Source: Bimuria novae-zelandiae CBS 107.79 (lineage: Eukaryota; Ascomycota; Dothideomycetes; Pleosporales; Didymosphaeriaceae). Taken from it: 64,000 nucleotides of DNA. Positions within the stretch are counted from its first letter, which is position 1. The number at the start of each line of letters is the position of its first letter. The notes beneath the pieces were generated by a model. That model was not told the origin of the DNA. It did no database searches and worked only from the letters and a program-made list of their open reading frames with translations. Position numbers and translations under genes: made by a program. Positions 11,931 through 22,997 of this stretch are shown piece after piece. The DNA lies in the NCBI GenBank assembly GCA_010015655.1, contig ML976658.1, forward strand, positions 1,011,087 through 1,075,086, written 5' to 3'.

Positions 11931-13508
11931 TACCTTCTAGCTTATAAAGCGTAGTAAAATCAGCTAAATAATAACTTAAAGTATAAAAGGTAACGAACTT
12001 ACGCGTAGAGCTTAAAAAGTGTCTAGCTTAGATCTCTAGCTCGCTAGGTAATTAGTCTAAGTAGCTAGTTTATATATAGTTCTAAGAGAAAGGTAAAGAA
12101 AAAAAAGTAGTATACTTCTACTATAAAGCTTTAATAAATATTTAAGAGTAATTATTTACTAGCAACGTGACCCGCGCGAGTATTTATATAAAAAAGTAAA
12201 AAAATAAAATAAATAGCGTACTTTTACTATAGAGCTTTAATAAACGTTTAAAAATAATTATTTACTTATAACGTGACCTGTGCGAGTACCTATATAAATA
12301 AATAAAAAAATAAGTAGCTATAGAATTATAGCGCCTAGCTAGTAAAGGCTTACTTACTTATAGGCTTACTATAATTTATACTTTAATATTCCCTAAAAAG
12401 ACTAGAGGAGGATCTACTACTTACCCTTTATACTTAAACTTAGTTAATAATACTTTCTACTAATCCTTTTAAATTTAACTCTTAATTTTACTAATCTCTT
12501 TACTTATAAGCTTATTATAAAGCTTATAAGATACTTCTCCCTAGAGCGCGTACTAAAGGCAGTTACACTCTATAGGCTTCTATTAATACTAGCTATTTAC
12601 TTTATATAGGCACTTATAGCTTATATTAAGAGTGCGCCCTTTAAGCGTAGCGTATATGCCTGCGTGCTTAGTTATTTGGTCAAGCTGCGCGAGCTAGCGA
12701 GCGTATCCTTCTAGAGATAGAGTTACTACAGCGCCTGGTCGCGATAGGTTATTAAGCTCTCTCTAAGCCTACTTATAGTTATATCGTGATGCTAAGCGTA
12801 GGAAATCCTTTATTAGCAGCGTATCCTTTATCTCTAAGAGATTTAAGAGCACAGCGTTAGCGTGTGCACGGTTCTATTTAGATAGCCATTTAGTTATGTC
12901 TGTTGTTCTGCTACTCTATAGGCGTAGGGTGACCTCTTTATATGTATATTATACCTACGCCTTCTAATTATTATTACTTAAATAGAAATTATTTTTAAGT
13001 TCTCTAATTAGCGCCTATAGCGTTTATTACTTACTTAACTATAGTATTATAAGGCTTAGCCTTTATAAATTAATTATAATATAAACCTAGTTTTACAGTG
13101 CCTAAAGCTTTATTATAAGCTAATTATAAATAGTAGACTCTAGCTTATAGCGCTTAAGCTATTATATATAGGGCTTGCCCTTAGTATTTATATCTAGTAG
13201 CTTTAGAGCCTAGTTATATATATTTATCTACTTAGAAGCCTTAAAGTTAATATAACTTTATATCTCTTAAGCCTTTACGTAGTACTTAAGCTACGCGTAC
13301 TAAAGTAGAAATAAATTATAATTTATAAGTTAATTACTTATTAAGAGCTTTATAGTAATTATTATATAGTTTAGCTTGATTATAGATTATAAGCGTTGAG
13401 ACGTAAGCGTAAATATAATAAAAAGTAGAGAATAATTTACTACTATAATTATTAATTAGTATAGAGTAAGTATATTATAAAATATTATAAAAGTACTAGG
13501 CTTATAAC

Positions 13509-13680
13509 TATAGCGCATAGTTATAACGATTAGAAAGCTTAAAAATAAAATCTATTAAGGAGAGGAAGCTCTATAATAACTAGCTATTTATAGGTTTAGG
13601 GGATCGCGTGCTTGGCTGCTCGGCTACTCGGCTCAACCCTAGCTAGCGCAGAAAGCTCTAGCAAGGTACCTTTTGCAACA
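13509..13680. repeat. LTR of copy A, right
   Basis: 172 bp, ends TTTTGCAACA followed by the GTAAG target duplication. Its distal part is GC-richer than the left LTR. Confidence 0.88.
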
Positions 13681-15250
13681 GTAAGGGTATAGCTACTTTA
13701 GTAAAAGTAGTAGATTATTAAATCCTAGACAACATGTAGGCATATACCTATAAGGTTAATAAACACTATTAAATATAACAGTATAAGATAAGATTAGTAG
13801 TACGCGACAATTAATAATAGCATCTTACCTTATAATATATCTACTAATAATATTAGCAGGATAATTATTTCGCATGCTTATAGTAATAGTGGCTTAGTTT
13901 AACCTAAAGCTAATCTAGTATAACGTTACTAATGCCTTCGTCTATGCAAAGATCGATCGAGAGATCTATATGAGGATGCCCCGTGGCTACTCGCGAGCAG
14001 GCACAGTCCTCTAACTACACAAAGCACTTTACGGACTGCGCATATCTCCACTACTTTGGCAGAGAGAGTTCACATCAACGCTCCGTAATATAGGCTTCGA
14101 AACAGTGCCCTACAAGCCATGCTATCTTATTTAAGATAGCATTATTATCTTCTTTTACGTAGATAACCTTATTATTACTTATAATAAGTTATAAAAGCAA
14201 GCTACTAAAGCTATTTTACTAAAAATAAATACTGAATTTATATTTATTAGTAAAAAAGATCTATAGTAGTTTCTAGGCGTTAAGGTAATTAGAGACCACC
14301 CTAATTACAAAATCTAGCATTTAAAAGCTTTATATATTAATAAGATCTCACGTCTTATTAATTACTATAAGATACGACACGAAATACTAATAGCAGTAAT
14401 TAAGCTACTCTTATAAACTAGACTTACTAATAAGACTAAAGTTAATTAATATTAGCGAAAGATAAAATTAATTCTTTATACTACTATAATTATATAACTA
14501 AAAATAACTTTCGCAAGCACTTAATTATTATATTATTATAACTTTTATTAAACCTAAGCAAGAAATATTATATAGCTACTAATTAAGTCCTTCTTTATCT
14601 TGCAGGGACTAAATTACTAGGTCTTTAGCTTAAAGGTGCAGGTATCTTAGAGGTGGTAAGTAACGCATCTTTTACTAATAATACACTAAATTATAAAAGC
14701 TCCTAAGGATACATAATCAAGCTCTTTAGTAGCCTAATTACCTAGATGGCAAATAAACAAGATACTATTACTACTTTAATAACTAAAGAGATCGTAAAGT
14801 TACAGACTAAGCTACGCTATATAGATGTTTATAACTATTAGCTAAGGCAGGAAGTAGCTAAAAAATAATTAATATAACTTATTAAAAGTAAGAGGATATA
14901 GTAGTAGATAGACTAACTAAAGCTTTACTAGCTAATAAGTAGAGTAAGTTTCTAAATAAAGTAGGACTTATAGATATTAAGGATAAAATTACTAATAAAG
15001 AGGTTAATCTGCTTAAGCTAAAGTAAACGATAGAAACCTTTAAAACTAAGCTTTAAAAATAAAACTATTTAATTACATATAAATAGTCTCTAGCTTAAGG
15101 ATAAGCCTAAGCTAAGGAGGTATATTTAATTATATAGCACTTTACACCTAGTGCAAAGGTCGCTAGCCTAATTTTACGCTAAGTAATTAGAAACCTTGCT
15201 AGTAGTCTAGCTTAGAACAACCTAAAGAGCATAATAAATACAAAATAATT

Positions 15251-16744
15251 AATAAATATCCTATTTTATCAAGACTACACTCAAATCTGACAATTAGTCC
15301 TTTACTTTACACGCGTATTTTTAGTAGCTACTTATGTAATACGCCTTTCTTAAAGTAACCTAATTTTAAGTTACTAGCTAGCTTAATAGGCCTCTACTAA
15401 CTTATCTTTTTAAAGCTATAATTACTACGTTTTAGTATTTTTTTAGTGTTAATAATTACATATTCATTATATACTATAGGGTAATTAAAAAATTGCTCTA
15501 TTATAACACTTATTTCACTAATTAAGAGTTAGAGGCCTAATTTACTTTAAGTGTTTTGTTATATTACTAGAGACCCTTATTTTTATACTATAAAAGTTAC
15601 GGGAATATAAATATTAAGTATACTATTTAGCTAAGCTTTCGGAACTCCTTAGTTACTAAAATCTTAATAGTAAAGCGTAAAAATTACTTTATTTTACCTA
15701 AATATAACGGGATAAATATTAAAATTAAGTGTTTTTTATGATTATCACTAAAGTAGCTAATTTTAATAAAATTACTTCTAAATAGTTATTAGATCTAGAG
15801 GGGAAATAATAGTAGCTTTAAAAGCCTATAACACTAATAGCTACCTTATAGTGCTAATCTAGACTTTTTGGAATAGACAGAAGTCTTCCTTAGTAATTTA
15901 AACTAGTTTCTAACTATTTTATAAAAAGGCTAATAGCTAATTTAAATACGTAATTAATAGAGGCTTAAACACGTAGACATGTAGAAGCGATAACGTATAA
16001 GTTAAATAAGGTAAATAAATAGTTGCGAGGATACTATTATAATTAAAATAGTTAATAAAATTTATAGTAGTACAAGAACTATACTTATTAAGAATTAATA
16101 ATTAATATAACTCTCTAGCTTTTAACTTTATAAGCTAATTAAATACCTACTATAACTATATTAAGCTAATTTAATTATTTAACTAGCTAGTGTCTAACGC
16201 TATAATAAAGACTTAAAAGTATTAAAAATTAGGATCCTCTATTTAACTTAATTATATATTTATAAAGATAGCCTAATATATATGAGCTTGATTTAAGGCA
16301 GATCCGTTAGCGCATATATAGATAGTTAGTAATATTTACTTATAACAACTATCCTAAATTACTTGCCTAATAGCCTTGCTCTAATATAGAGGCCTATTAA
16401 AGATTCTCTTTATATAAGAGGTAATGCTAAGTAAGAAGCTTTTCTTGTCTATATTATATGTAACGTTATACTAAGTATTCATTAAATACTACTTAATCTT
16501 ATACTATAGAAGCTTAAAAAAATTGTATTAAAAGAAATTAGCTTTATAGTAATTATTATTAATACTAGCTATGTATTATAATATTAAGGATCTAGCGTAA
16601 CGCCTAGTAAAGTAATTTACTTATAATAAGCTAACTTCTTTTTTAGTAATAGTAGAGGCAAAGCTTTATAATATTTACTATATAAGTAGAAGGCTACGTT
16701 TAGTAAGGCGTTTAATATATTATAAAAGGTTTTATTTTCATTTT
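15251..16744. other. Unassigned RIP-damaged sequence
   Basis: AT-rich stretch with dense stops in all frames. It is probably the tail of the Copia element and other dead repeats; no domain recognised on either strand. Confidence 0.4.
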
Positions 16745-16997
16745 TGTTGAATGGGCTCTTTCAGCTAGCTGCTTATAGGATGAGCACTTAAGTAGCAAGA
16801 GTAAGAGTAGTGTACGGTGTGCACAGCGTACGGATGGTAGGGGTGGGCAATAACATCTGGTTCTTGCTTGTCTTGTTCTTCGTACGGACGAAAAGGAGAA
16901 TATGTACATGTTCGCGCACGGCTGTTCGCGCACGTGCACGCGCATCCTTCTCGCGCGATAACTAGTATTCCGACCGTAACGCTGCTGCGTACGGACA
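16745..16997. repeat. Solo LTR (family S), copy 1
   Basis: 253 bp, starts TGTTGAATGGG and ends GCGTACGGACA. Flanked by a 5-bp duplication ATTTT (16740-16744 and 16998-17002). Nearly identical to 52624-52890, which has one extra 14-bp unit. GC-rich, with little RIP. It marks the border between RIP block 1 and the gene island. The short frames inside it are not genes. Confidence 0.92.
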
Positions 16998-17422
16998 ATT
17001 TTTATAATTTAATTGCTTCTATCGCAGCCTTGATTCGATCTACATTGGTGGAGATACAGCGCGTCAAAATGGCGGCGCCATTATGGTAGGGTGTACATTG
17101 ACTGACTCTGTGCACTGACTGCTAAGATACGGTGGTTGGATCCCTTTTGTTGTTGGTAACAATAGAAAAAATGCTCTCAGGCGTCACCTACTTTCCACGG
17201 TTTGCGTGAGCTCTTCGAGTGGTTTGGCATTGAGAACCTAGTCACTACCAGCTCTTGATGAGTTCATACCAAGTCCGAACGCATGGATGTGAGATTAAGG
17301 AGGGCAGGCGCATCCGCGGAGTTTTTGGGATGGCTTACGCACAGACCATGTCGGGGTTTTTAATCGCCGATTTGTTCCATGCCTCACAGTCACAACGTCG
17401 CGCTTGGGGCCTTTTCTTTCCA
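16998..17422. other. Upstream region of the Zn2Cys6 gene
   Basis: GC-normal DNA between the solo LTR and the regulator start. An open frame runs in-phase from 17255 but the conserved protein begins at ATG 17423. No clear TATA element. Confidence 0.4.
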
Positions 17423-18993
17423 ATGGTTAGCAGAGCAGGACGGTCCAAAGGCTGTTCAAATTGTCGGAAACGGCGAATCAAATGCGGTAGATCTCCCCTT
17501 ACAGAATGCGGCCTTGACACGTGTTCCCTTTCTCCGACATTCCACTTTCCAAACAAGTTGATCCGACTCATTTCAATCGAGCAAGAAGCTTTTGTTGACA
17601 AGTTTTAGATGAGACCTGGCCAGTCTGCAACCGCTGTAAAAAGTGTCGTCTGGCGTGCGATGGGCCGAAAGAATCCACCTGGATAAATCGCTACGGACAG
17701 CCTTCCAATGGCACTACCATCGTATTGCACGGTTCGGTTCTCGGAGAGCTTTCCTTCGTCGCATTCGAAGACGACATCTGTGTTGCGTACACTCGCAAGC
17801 ACCTGATGAAAGGTGGTTGCATTGAAGTAGCCTGTGACATTATTCAACGTGTCGGCTTAAGCGACAGCGCGCTTGAACCTGGGCTCGACCTGCTTCGCAA
17901 TGCCATCCTCAGTCTCTCGGCCTCCTTCTATGGAGACCAGCATGGACAGAAGAACATCACAAACCGAGGCTATCAAAGCTATGGCAAAGTGCTTCGAAAA
18001 CTTAACGCACATCTAGCACAACCGCATCTACAAACCACTGACGAGACGATTCTGACCACCGTAACATGCATGATCCTAGAGATTTTCGTGCCCACTGGTC
18101 AGAACAATTTTTTTCAACACGTCCGCGGAATCGAAGCTATTATCGCAGAGCGAGGACCGCCTACATCTCCTACCGGTGTCAGCCCAGCAATGATCAGCGG
18201 TGTTCGGATACTTTGTATCATCGGCGCATTAGTCCACAGAAGACCTACAATCTGGGCAACCGATGAATGGAAAAATATACCACCGCCTCATACCGACGAG
18301 GGTTCGGTCCTTCGGCACGAAATACTGCTTGTTTTGGCAGAGTGTACCGTCGTGACGGAAGAGCTGAAGCCTCCATCCTCGGAGGCGACGACGAGTAAAG
18401 GACGTTACCGGACTTTGGCGTCCGCTCACGATTGCTTGAACAAATTGGAGGCCATCTATTCCCGGTGGAAACGATACAACGAAAGCATGTTCGATAAAGA
18501 GATGTCATCAGCTACCACAGATCCCAATTTTGCAAACCACGCCTCGGCAACGACGTATATGCTTTATAAAGCAGCCTTGATTTTCATCTTACGTATTATG
18601 CACGCTTTGAGCCCATCGAAAGATAATAGTTCTTTACAAGTGGCGGCTTCGCTGCGTATCATCGAATGTCTCGAATTGAAAGGACATGAGAAGCGCGAAG
18701 GGAGTGGCGAATCGAACACAATTGCTTTCGTAGCTACCAAGGTCGCTTGGGAGACGCTTGGGGGTTTCGGTTCGGCTGCAGGAAGGAGGTTGGCTCGTGC
18801 AGTCAAAGCTGCAGCTAAGGGTCTGTTCGCTGTGGGTGCTTGGGACGAGCCAAAAGAATTGACGACGGAGCCTACAGTACCAGTCTCGCTGCGGGACATT
18901 AGTACCGTCACACCTCAAGTTCCATGGGCATCAAGCTACAGAGCAGTCGAGCTCATCAAGGTTGGTGAGAAGCCGCCAATAATGGAACAATAA
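17423..18993 (+). CDS. Zn2Cys6 fungal transcription factor
   Basis: Two exons, 17423-17486 and 17609-18993, with a 122-bp GT-AG intron (phase 1) interrupting the zinc cluster; the joined product is 482 aa. The intron is required: it unites CSNCRKRRIKC with DETWPVCNRCKKCRLACDG, giving Cys11, 14, 21, 28, 31, 38 with C-x2-C-x6-C-x6-C-x2-C-x6-C spacing, the binuclear zinc cluster that binds DNA. The remainder (from about residue 90) resembles the fungal-specific regulatory domain Fungal_trans_2: LRNAILSLSASFYGDQH, YGKVLRKLNAHLA, ILTTVTCMILEIF, FFQHVRGIEAIIAERGPP. The frame is clean to TAA 18991-18993. Start chosen at 17423 because the basic lead-in SRAGRSKG directly precedes the cluster, as is usual. 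The target is unknown; no biosynthetic cluster is adjacent. It lies about 430 bp from a solo LTR. Confidence 0.87.
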
Positions 18994-19256
18994 ACATGGT
19001 ACCAGTACAGGCTCCAAGTATAGCGCCTGCGGTCTTCGGCACACCAGGTAGTCTATACGAGATACACCCTATTTAATCTAGACAAGCACGTTCAATCCTC
19101 GGTATCGCGACCAACTTTTGAAGGAACCGCACTCTTGATCGCCGCTTGGTTTCCAAATCTGGATGAGATGCAATCAACACATTCCGATGCCATGCTATCC
19201 GCTTTCCCGCCCGTCTAGGCGCCGAGTCAAAGCTTCATGATCGAGTGTGGGGAAGC

Positions 19257-19499
19257 ATGGTTTATAGTCCCGAGGCTGATCTCGCTGTCTTCCGTGGGCA
19301 AACCCCTGTGGTGACCGCATTTAACCGGCGGAAGCATGACGACACCGATATGAAGCCGACCTTAGCTTCACTTGAAATTTATCGGATGAAGGGCATAAGA
19401 ACTGAAACATTCGAAGAGGCGTTTCTGTTTATGCCACTTACGACCAATCTTTGCTCTTTGGAGGCCGAGAGCGGTAAGGCTCATTCATTCGAGCCCTAG
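19257..19499 (+). CDS. Possible small ORF of unknown function
   Basis: 81-codon frame from ATG 19257 (MVYSPEADLAVFRGQT...) to TAG 19497-19499. No domain, signal peptide or family recognised. The frame is open upstream only to a GTG at 19245. It may be a chance frame or the remnant of a gene decaying downstream of the transcription factor. The flanks 18994-19256 and 19500-19700 hold nothing else recognisable. Confidence 0.2.
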   Translation: MVYSPEADLAVFRGQTPVVTAFNRRKHDDTDMKPTLASLEIYRMKGIRTETFEEAFLFMPLTTNLCSLEAESGKAHSFEP

Positions 19500-19710
19500 T
19501 TTTTCCCGAAAATAGCACACCTCCGTAGTTTTCATCTTCCGTTCGCCGCTCGCCAATAGATCTTCGTCTGGATTGATGCGATTGATGTGATTGATGCGAT
19601 AGCCGCACCGAAGTCCCGGAGAGACTGGGTTCATCTACCAGGAATGAGCCAAGAGAGCCCCAGGCGCAATATGGACCACGATGCGCACGTGGATCACGGT
19701 ACTTCGCACA

Positions 19711-19718
19711 TATAAAAA
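19711..19718 (+). promoter_or_regulatory. TATA-box-like element of the deacetylase gene
   Basis: TATAAAAA lies 87 bp before the ATG at 19798, a normal distance for a fungal core promoter. The upstream sequence includes a GCACGTGG motif near 19685. Confidence 0.5.
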
Positions 19719-19797
19719 ACCACGGCCCACGGGTTGGAAATTGGCTCTGAACGTGAAGGACCTATAATCGACTGCGTTTACCTAGGTAATCGCGACC

Positions 19798-20613
19798 ATG
19801 GGTATCACATCACTGATCGTCGCCTCTTTGGCCGCTGCCACCAGCGCTGTGCCCATTTTGAATCCCCTTCAGGCGATTCAAGCCGCAGGACCACCCGCCG
19901 GCCAGGTCATCACCAAGTGCAGCGCGCCAGGCCAGATTGCTCTCGCGTACGATGATGGGCCATATCAATACACGCAACAGCTTGCCGACATCTTGAGCAA
20001 GGGCGGCGCAAAAGGGACTTTCTTCGTCACCGGCACTCTCTACGGTAAGTGCTCGATTTCATGCCGGTACTGCAATGGGACAAGGGTATACTGACTACCA
20101 TCAGGCTGCATCTACGGCCAGAAAACCGCTCTCCAAAATGCCTACAAAGCCGGGCACCAAATCGCCTCGCACACCTGGACACACCCACACATCGGCTCGC
20201 TCTCCGCCTCCGCCCTCACTACCGAGATGACCAAGCTCGAAACCGCGCTCGTCAACATCATCGGCGTCAAACCTACCTACATGCGCCCACCGTACCTCGA
20301 GACGGGCGGCTCCGTTCTGTCCACGATGAAGACGCTCGGGTACCGCGTCGTGACCGACGACGTCGACTCTGAGGACTGGAACGGCAAGACGCCTGCGCAA
20401 AGCCAGCAGAAATTCCAGCAAGCTGGCGCGAGCGGGAACGGGCATATCCCGCTCATGCACGAGACGTACGCAGGGACGGTACAGACCCTGACGCCGTGGC
20501 TGATTAATTGGGCGAAGACGAATAATTTGAAGATGGTTACGGTGGCGGAGTGTCTGGGGGATCCGACGGGTGCGTATGTGAATGGGACGGGTAATTCGCA
20601 GACGACTTGCTGA
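19798..20613 (+). CDS. Secreted polysaccharide (chitin) deacetylase, CE4/NodB family
   Basis: Exons 19798-20044 and 20105-20613 with a 60-bp GT-AG intron; the product is 251 aa, typical for small fungal chitin deacetylases. A hydrophobic N-terminal signal peptide (MGITSLIVASLAAATSA) predicts secretion. All NodB motifs are visible: AYDDGP (Asp52, Asp53), metal-binding SHTWTHPH (His105, His109), MRPPY, DVDSEDW, and the catalytic LMHETY. The enzyme should remove N-acetyl groups from chitin or chitooligosaccharides in the wall or outside the cell. It lacks an obvious GPI signal and chitin-binding modules. The C-terminus is short, ending NSQTTC. The ATG context GCGACCATGG is good, and a TATA element lies upstream. 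Substrate preference (chitin versus other acetylated glycans) cannot be told from sequence. Confidence 0.92.
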
Positions 20614-21186
20614 ACCCATCTCACTCGCCCTGAAAGAGTAAAGGTTGTTAGCATTGTGTATATAGCGTGAAAAAACCAAGTACTATTCTTTTTGAGCTCC
20701 TTTTCTGATTGCTAAGCGACGTTAAGCTGTCTACCTGCTCCCATATTGCAGCGTATGCACGTGAATCAAACAAGGGCAAGCATATACGCACCGCGACATT
20801 TGAAATCGTAGCCTGGAAAGCGCCAAGTCACCTCGCCGCGGGCTGCAAATACGAAAGCAGCAGTGCGACATCCTTGCGTGCGCATGATTGGCATGATTAC
20901 ACGCGTGGCGGTCGCTGACAAAGGCTATATGTGGGGTTAGTCGCTGCGGCGGCAGATGCGTCAGCTTCTGGGCCTACGGCGCTGAATGAAGGCGTTCTGC
21001 AATGCGAGAATGCGAGGTCGTGAATTTGGAAATTGGTGGGGTTGGAGGGGTAGCGAAGATGTGCGTATAAAGCTCTTGAGAAACTGTGTCGTTTCATTCT
21101 GGTTACCTTTTTGAAGAGCTCAGCCTTGCCTACAACGGTGCTTCTATCTTTTACTAAGCTGTTGAGATCGATAAATTAGTTCCGCC
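20614..21186. other. Intergenic, deacetylase to oxidoreductase
   Basis: GC-normal spacer with no conserved frame, RNA gene or repeat noticed. Confidence 0.5.
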
Positions 21187-22331
21187 ATGGGTAGCACGAC
21201 TCTTCCGACAACGCAAAAGGCCCTCGTGGTACCCTCACAAGGTGTACCTGGCGAAGTGCGCGATGACATTCCTGTCCCTGAGCCATCGTCCACGCAAGTC
21301 CTGGTGAAGGTCCTATACGCAGCCATTAACCCCGTCGACGTCTTCACCACACAGCTCGGCCTCCTGGTCGAAGCTTGGCCCTTCGTCCCCGGCTCCGAGG
21401 CCTCGGGCGTTGTCGTAAAAGCGGGGTCCGACGCCGTCTCTCCGCTGGGAGGAAAATTCAAAGAAGGTGATATCGTTAGTGGATGTGTAAGGCTAGGTGT
21501 TGCCGGACACGGCACATTCGCAGAGTACTTCTTGCTGGATGCAGAAGTCGCAGTGCCAAAGCCGAAGGCGTTGACCTTGCCGCAGGCAGCTACGGTTGCT
21601 GTGGGCGCGTTGACTGCGTTCTTGGGAATATTCGGGGAGCTCGGAATCAGCATCGAAGGTATTGAGGAAGGCAAAGGTCAGGGTGGAGGGAAATGGATTA
21701 TCGTATTCGGGGGTGCCGGTGCGACGGGCAAGTTTGCGGTGCAGGCGTTGAAGTTGGCGGGATACAAGGTCGTGACGACGTGCTCGACGAAATCGTTTGA
21801 GGTAAGCCAGGTCCCAGATTCTCCCGCAAGTACGCTCTTTGGAAGCTTACTGATACGTTATAGCTGGTCAAATCGCTCGGTGCAGATGCAACAGTCGATT
21901 ACAAGCTCGCTCCGGACGAGATCGTCGAACAGGTAAAGCAGATCACAGAGAGAGAGCTTGATCTCGCTTTCGACGCCGTATCGGTAAACAATGACCTCGT
22001 GGCCAAGATATTCACAGCCATCCCATCGTCATCCGGCCAGCGCCTTTACACCACGACCAACGACTGGGATCCGGCCCCAGATGCAGCTCTTGGTTTCATT
22101 ACCAAAGGCATCACTCTAGGACCGATAGGACGCCCTGAGTCTGCCGAGTTGAACAAGAAGTTGACCTCGTGGATCCCTGTAATCAACAGGCTGTTGGGGA
22201 GCGGGAAGTTGAAGCCAGGGGACTACAGCGTCGAGGGAACGGGAGTGGAAGGCATCCAGCAGGCGTGGGATGCGCAGAAGAGCGGAAAGCTGGGCAACAA
22301 GAAGGTCATAGTGAAGATTGCTGACGAGTGA
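21187..22331 (+). CDS. Zinc-independent MDR-superfamily oxidoreductase (quinone/enoyl reductase-like, ToxD-type)
   Basis: Exons 21187-21801 and 21864-22331 with a 62-bp GT-AG intron; 360 aa, usual for medium-chain dehydrogenase/reductases. The N-terminal GroES-like domain shows AAINPVDVFTTQ, PFVPGSEASGVVVKAG and FKEGDIVSG. The nucleotide-binding domain has VFGGAGATGKFAVQALKLAG (glycine motif at residues 175-181) and continues across the intron as LVKSLGADATVDY. No structural or catalytic zinc cysteines are seen, placing it with quinone reductases and trans-acting enoyl reductases, which use NADPH to reduce alpha,beta-unsaturated carbonyls. Relatives are often annotated as zinc-binding oxidoreductase ToxD; that label is a family name and does not imply toxin production here, and no polyketide synthase is nearby. 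Probably cytosolic. Confidence 0.9.
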
Positions 22332-22997
22332 AGGGCATGTTGATAGTCATTCGCCGTGTAGGATTCGTACGATAAGCGATTTTGAGCACCGGCAAAGACG
22401 GCCCTCTGACAAGGATTCCGACTGCTTTGAGGATTGCCAGCTTGTACGAAACTAACCGTGAGCATGCGTCACCCAAGCAGGATTTTCCGTTTGTCAATTA
22501 TGATGCGGTATTGCGTTGCGCTGAGATATGTGTGGCTGCCACAGGTTCTGGTTGTTTGGCGTGGCGACCCACTCCGGCCGGTAAGTGGATCGCTATCGCA
22601 AGTGGTGGGTGGGGTACGAGTAGTCTCGCCCTGTTCTCAGACGCAAACACATGGTGGAATGACGCGCACAGTTGTTGTGGGAAACGCGAGAGGAGACACG
22701 TGTATAGAGATGGTGAACGTGTAGTCAAGGGCCTGCCGGTCGCTCTTTCCAGGGCATTCCAGTTCCCAGCCATGAGTGGAAGGTGTGGCGCAAGAGTGGC
22801 GAGTGACAGGGCGACCAATCCTGAGGTCGGAGCAAGTGCACGTGACCCTATCGCAATCCAACGTCATTTGCCCCCTGCTAGCGCTCCACTAGTTGCTTGG
22901 ATACAAGAGCCCGCCGCATTTCGCACCCCTTGTTTCCGCTCCTCACGTACAACTCTCTTGTACAACCAACTTCGCCCGCAAACTTGCACCGTAATCG
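22332..22997. other. Intergenic, upstream of the CAX gene
   Basis: A long open frame crosses this stretch (22382-23011, +) but has no recognisable domain and runs into the next gene's start in another frame, so it is treated as chance. No other feature. Confidence 0.45.

Larger units (their letters stand above)
11759..13680 (-). mobile_element. Gag-only LTR element, copy A (TR-GAG-like)
   Basis: 1922-bp element with two 172-bp LTRs (11759-11930 and 13509-13680) and a perfect 5-bp target duplication GTAAG (11754-11758 and 13681-13685). The right LTR ends in CA; the left begins TG. RIP has altered the left LTR more than the right. The interior (1578 bp) has on the minus strand, around 13030-12500, a decayed copy of the gag-like frame better seen in copy B. 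No protease, reverse transcriptase or integrase is present, so it must have been mobilised by another element. It is inserted in Copia pol. Confidence 0.88.
10345..15250 (+). mobile_element. Copia-type retrotransposon remnant, interrupted by a gag-only LTR element
   Basis: Plus-strand Copia pol in two pieces. The left piece (about 10670-11753) has integrase C-terminal blocks: FNVP, PKIIKAIVYLYL, TLNYANY, then IISTRDIIFNKNIIF near 11140-11200. The right piece (13686-15100) has the reverse transcriptase: NAFVYAKIDREIYMRMPRGY, LHKALYGLRISPLLWQREF, then FFYVDN at about 14150-14167 (the second catalytic Asp reads Asn, a RIP-type G-to-A), and RNase H with DRLTKALLANK near 14910. A gag-only LTR element (11759-13680) splits it with a GTAAG duplication. 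A GC-normal island of about 180 bp lies at 13930-14110. LTRs were not confirmed. Confidence 0.75.
5245..16744. other. AT-rich RIP block 1
   Basis: About 11.5 kb almost entirely of old transposon sequence. Many lines contain no CA or TG dinucleotide at all (for example most of 6001-6120), while CG remains, as expected from CpA-to-TpA RIP. No intact host gene was seen; the recognisable elements are listed separately. 5245-5400 is a GC-richer fringe of unknown nature. Confidence 0.85.

Noticed and set aside
16712..16998. Two 77-aa frames and related frames at 52644-52976
   Set aside because: They lie within the family S solo LTR and are caused by its GC-rich CGCGCACG repeats.
20101..20679. 192-codon minus-strand frame over the deacetylase
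   Set aside because: Antisense to a clearly conserved CE4 domain, with Arg/His-rich composition typical of a GC-rich shadow frame.
17423..22331. Possible secondary-metabolite cluster around the Zn2Cys6 regulator and the ToxD-like reductase
   Set aside because: No polyketide synthase, NRPS, terpene synthase or transporter lies between or beside them; the deacetylase in between is a wall enzyme.
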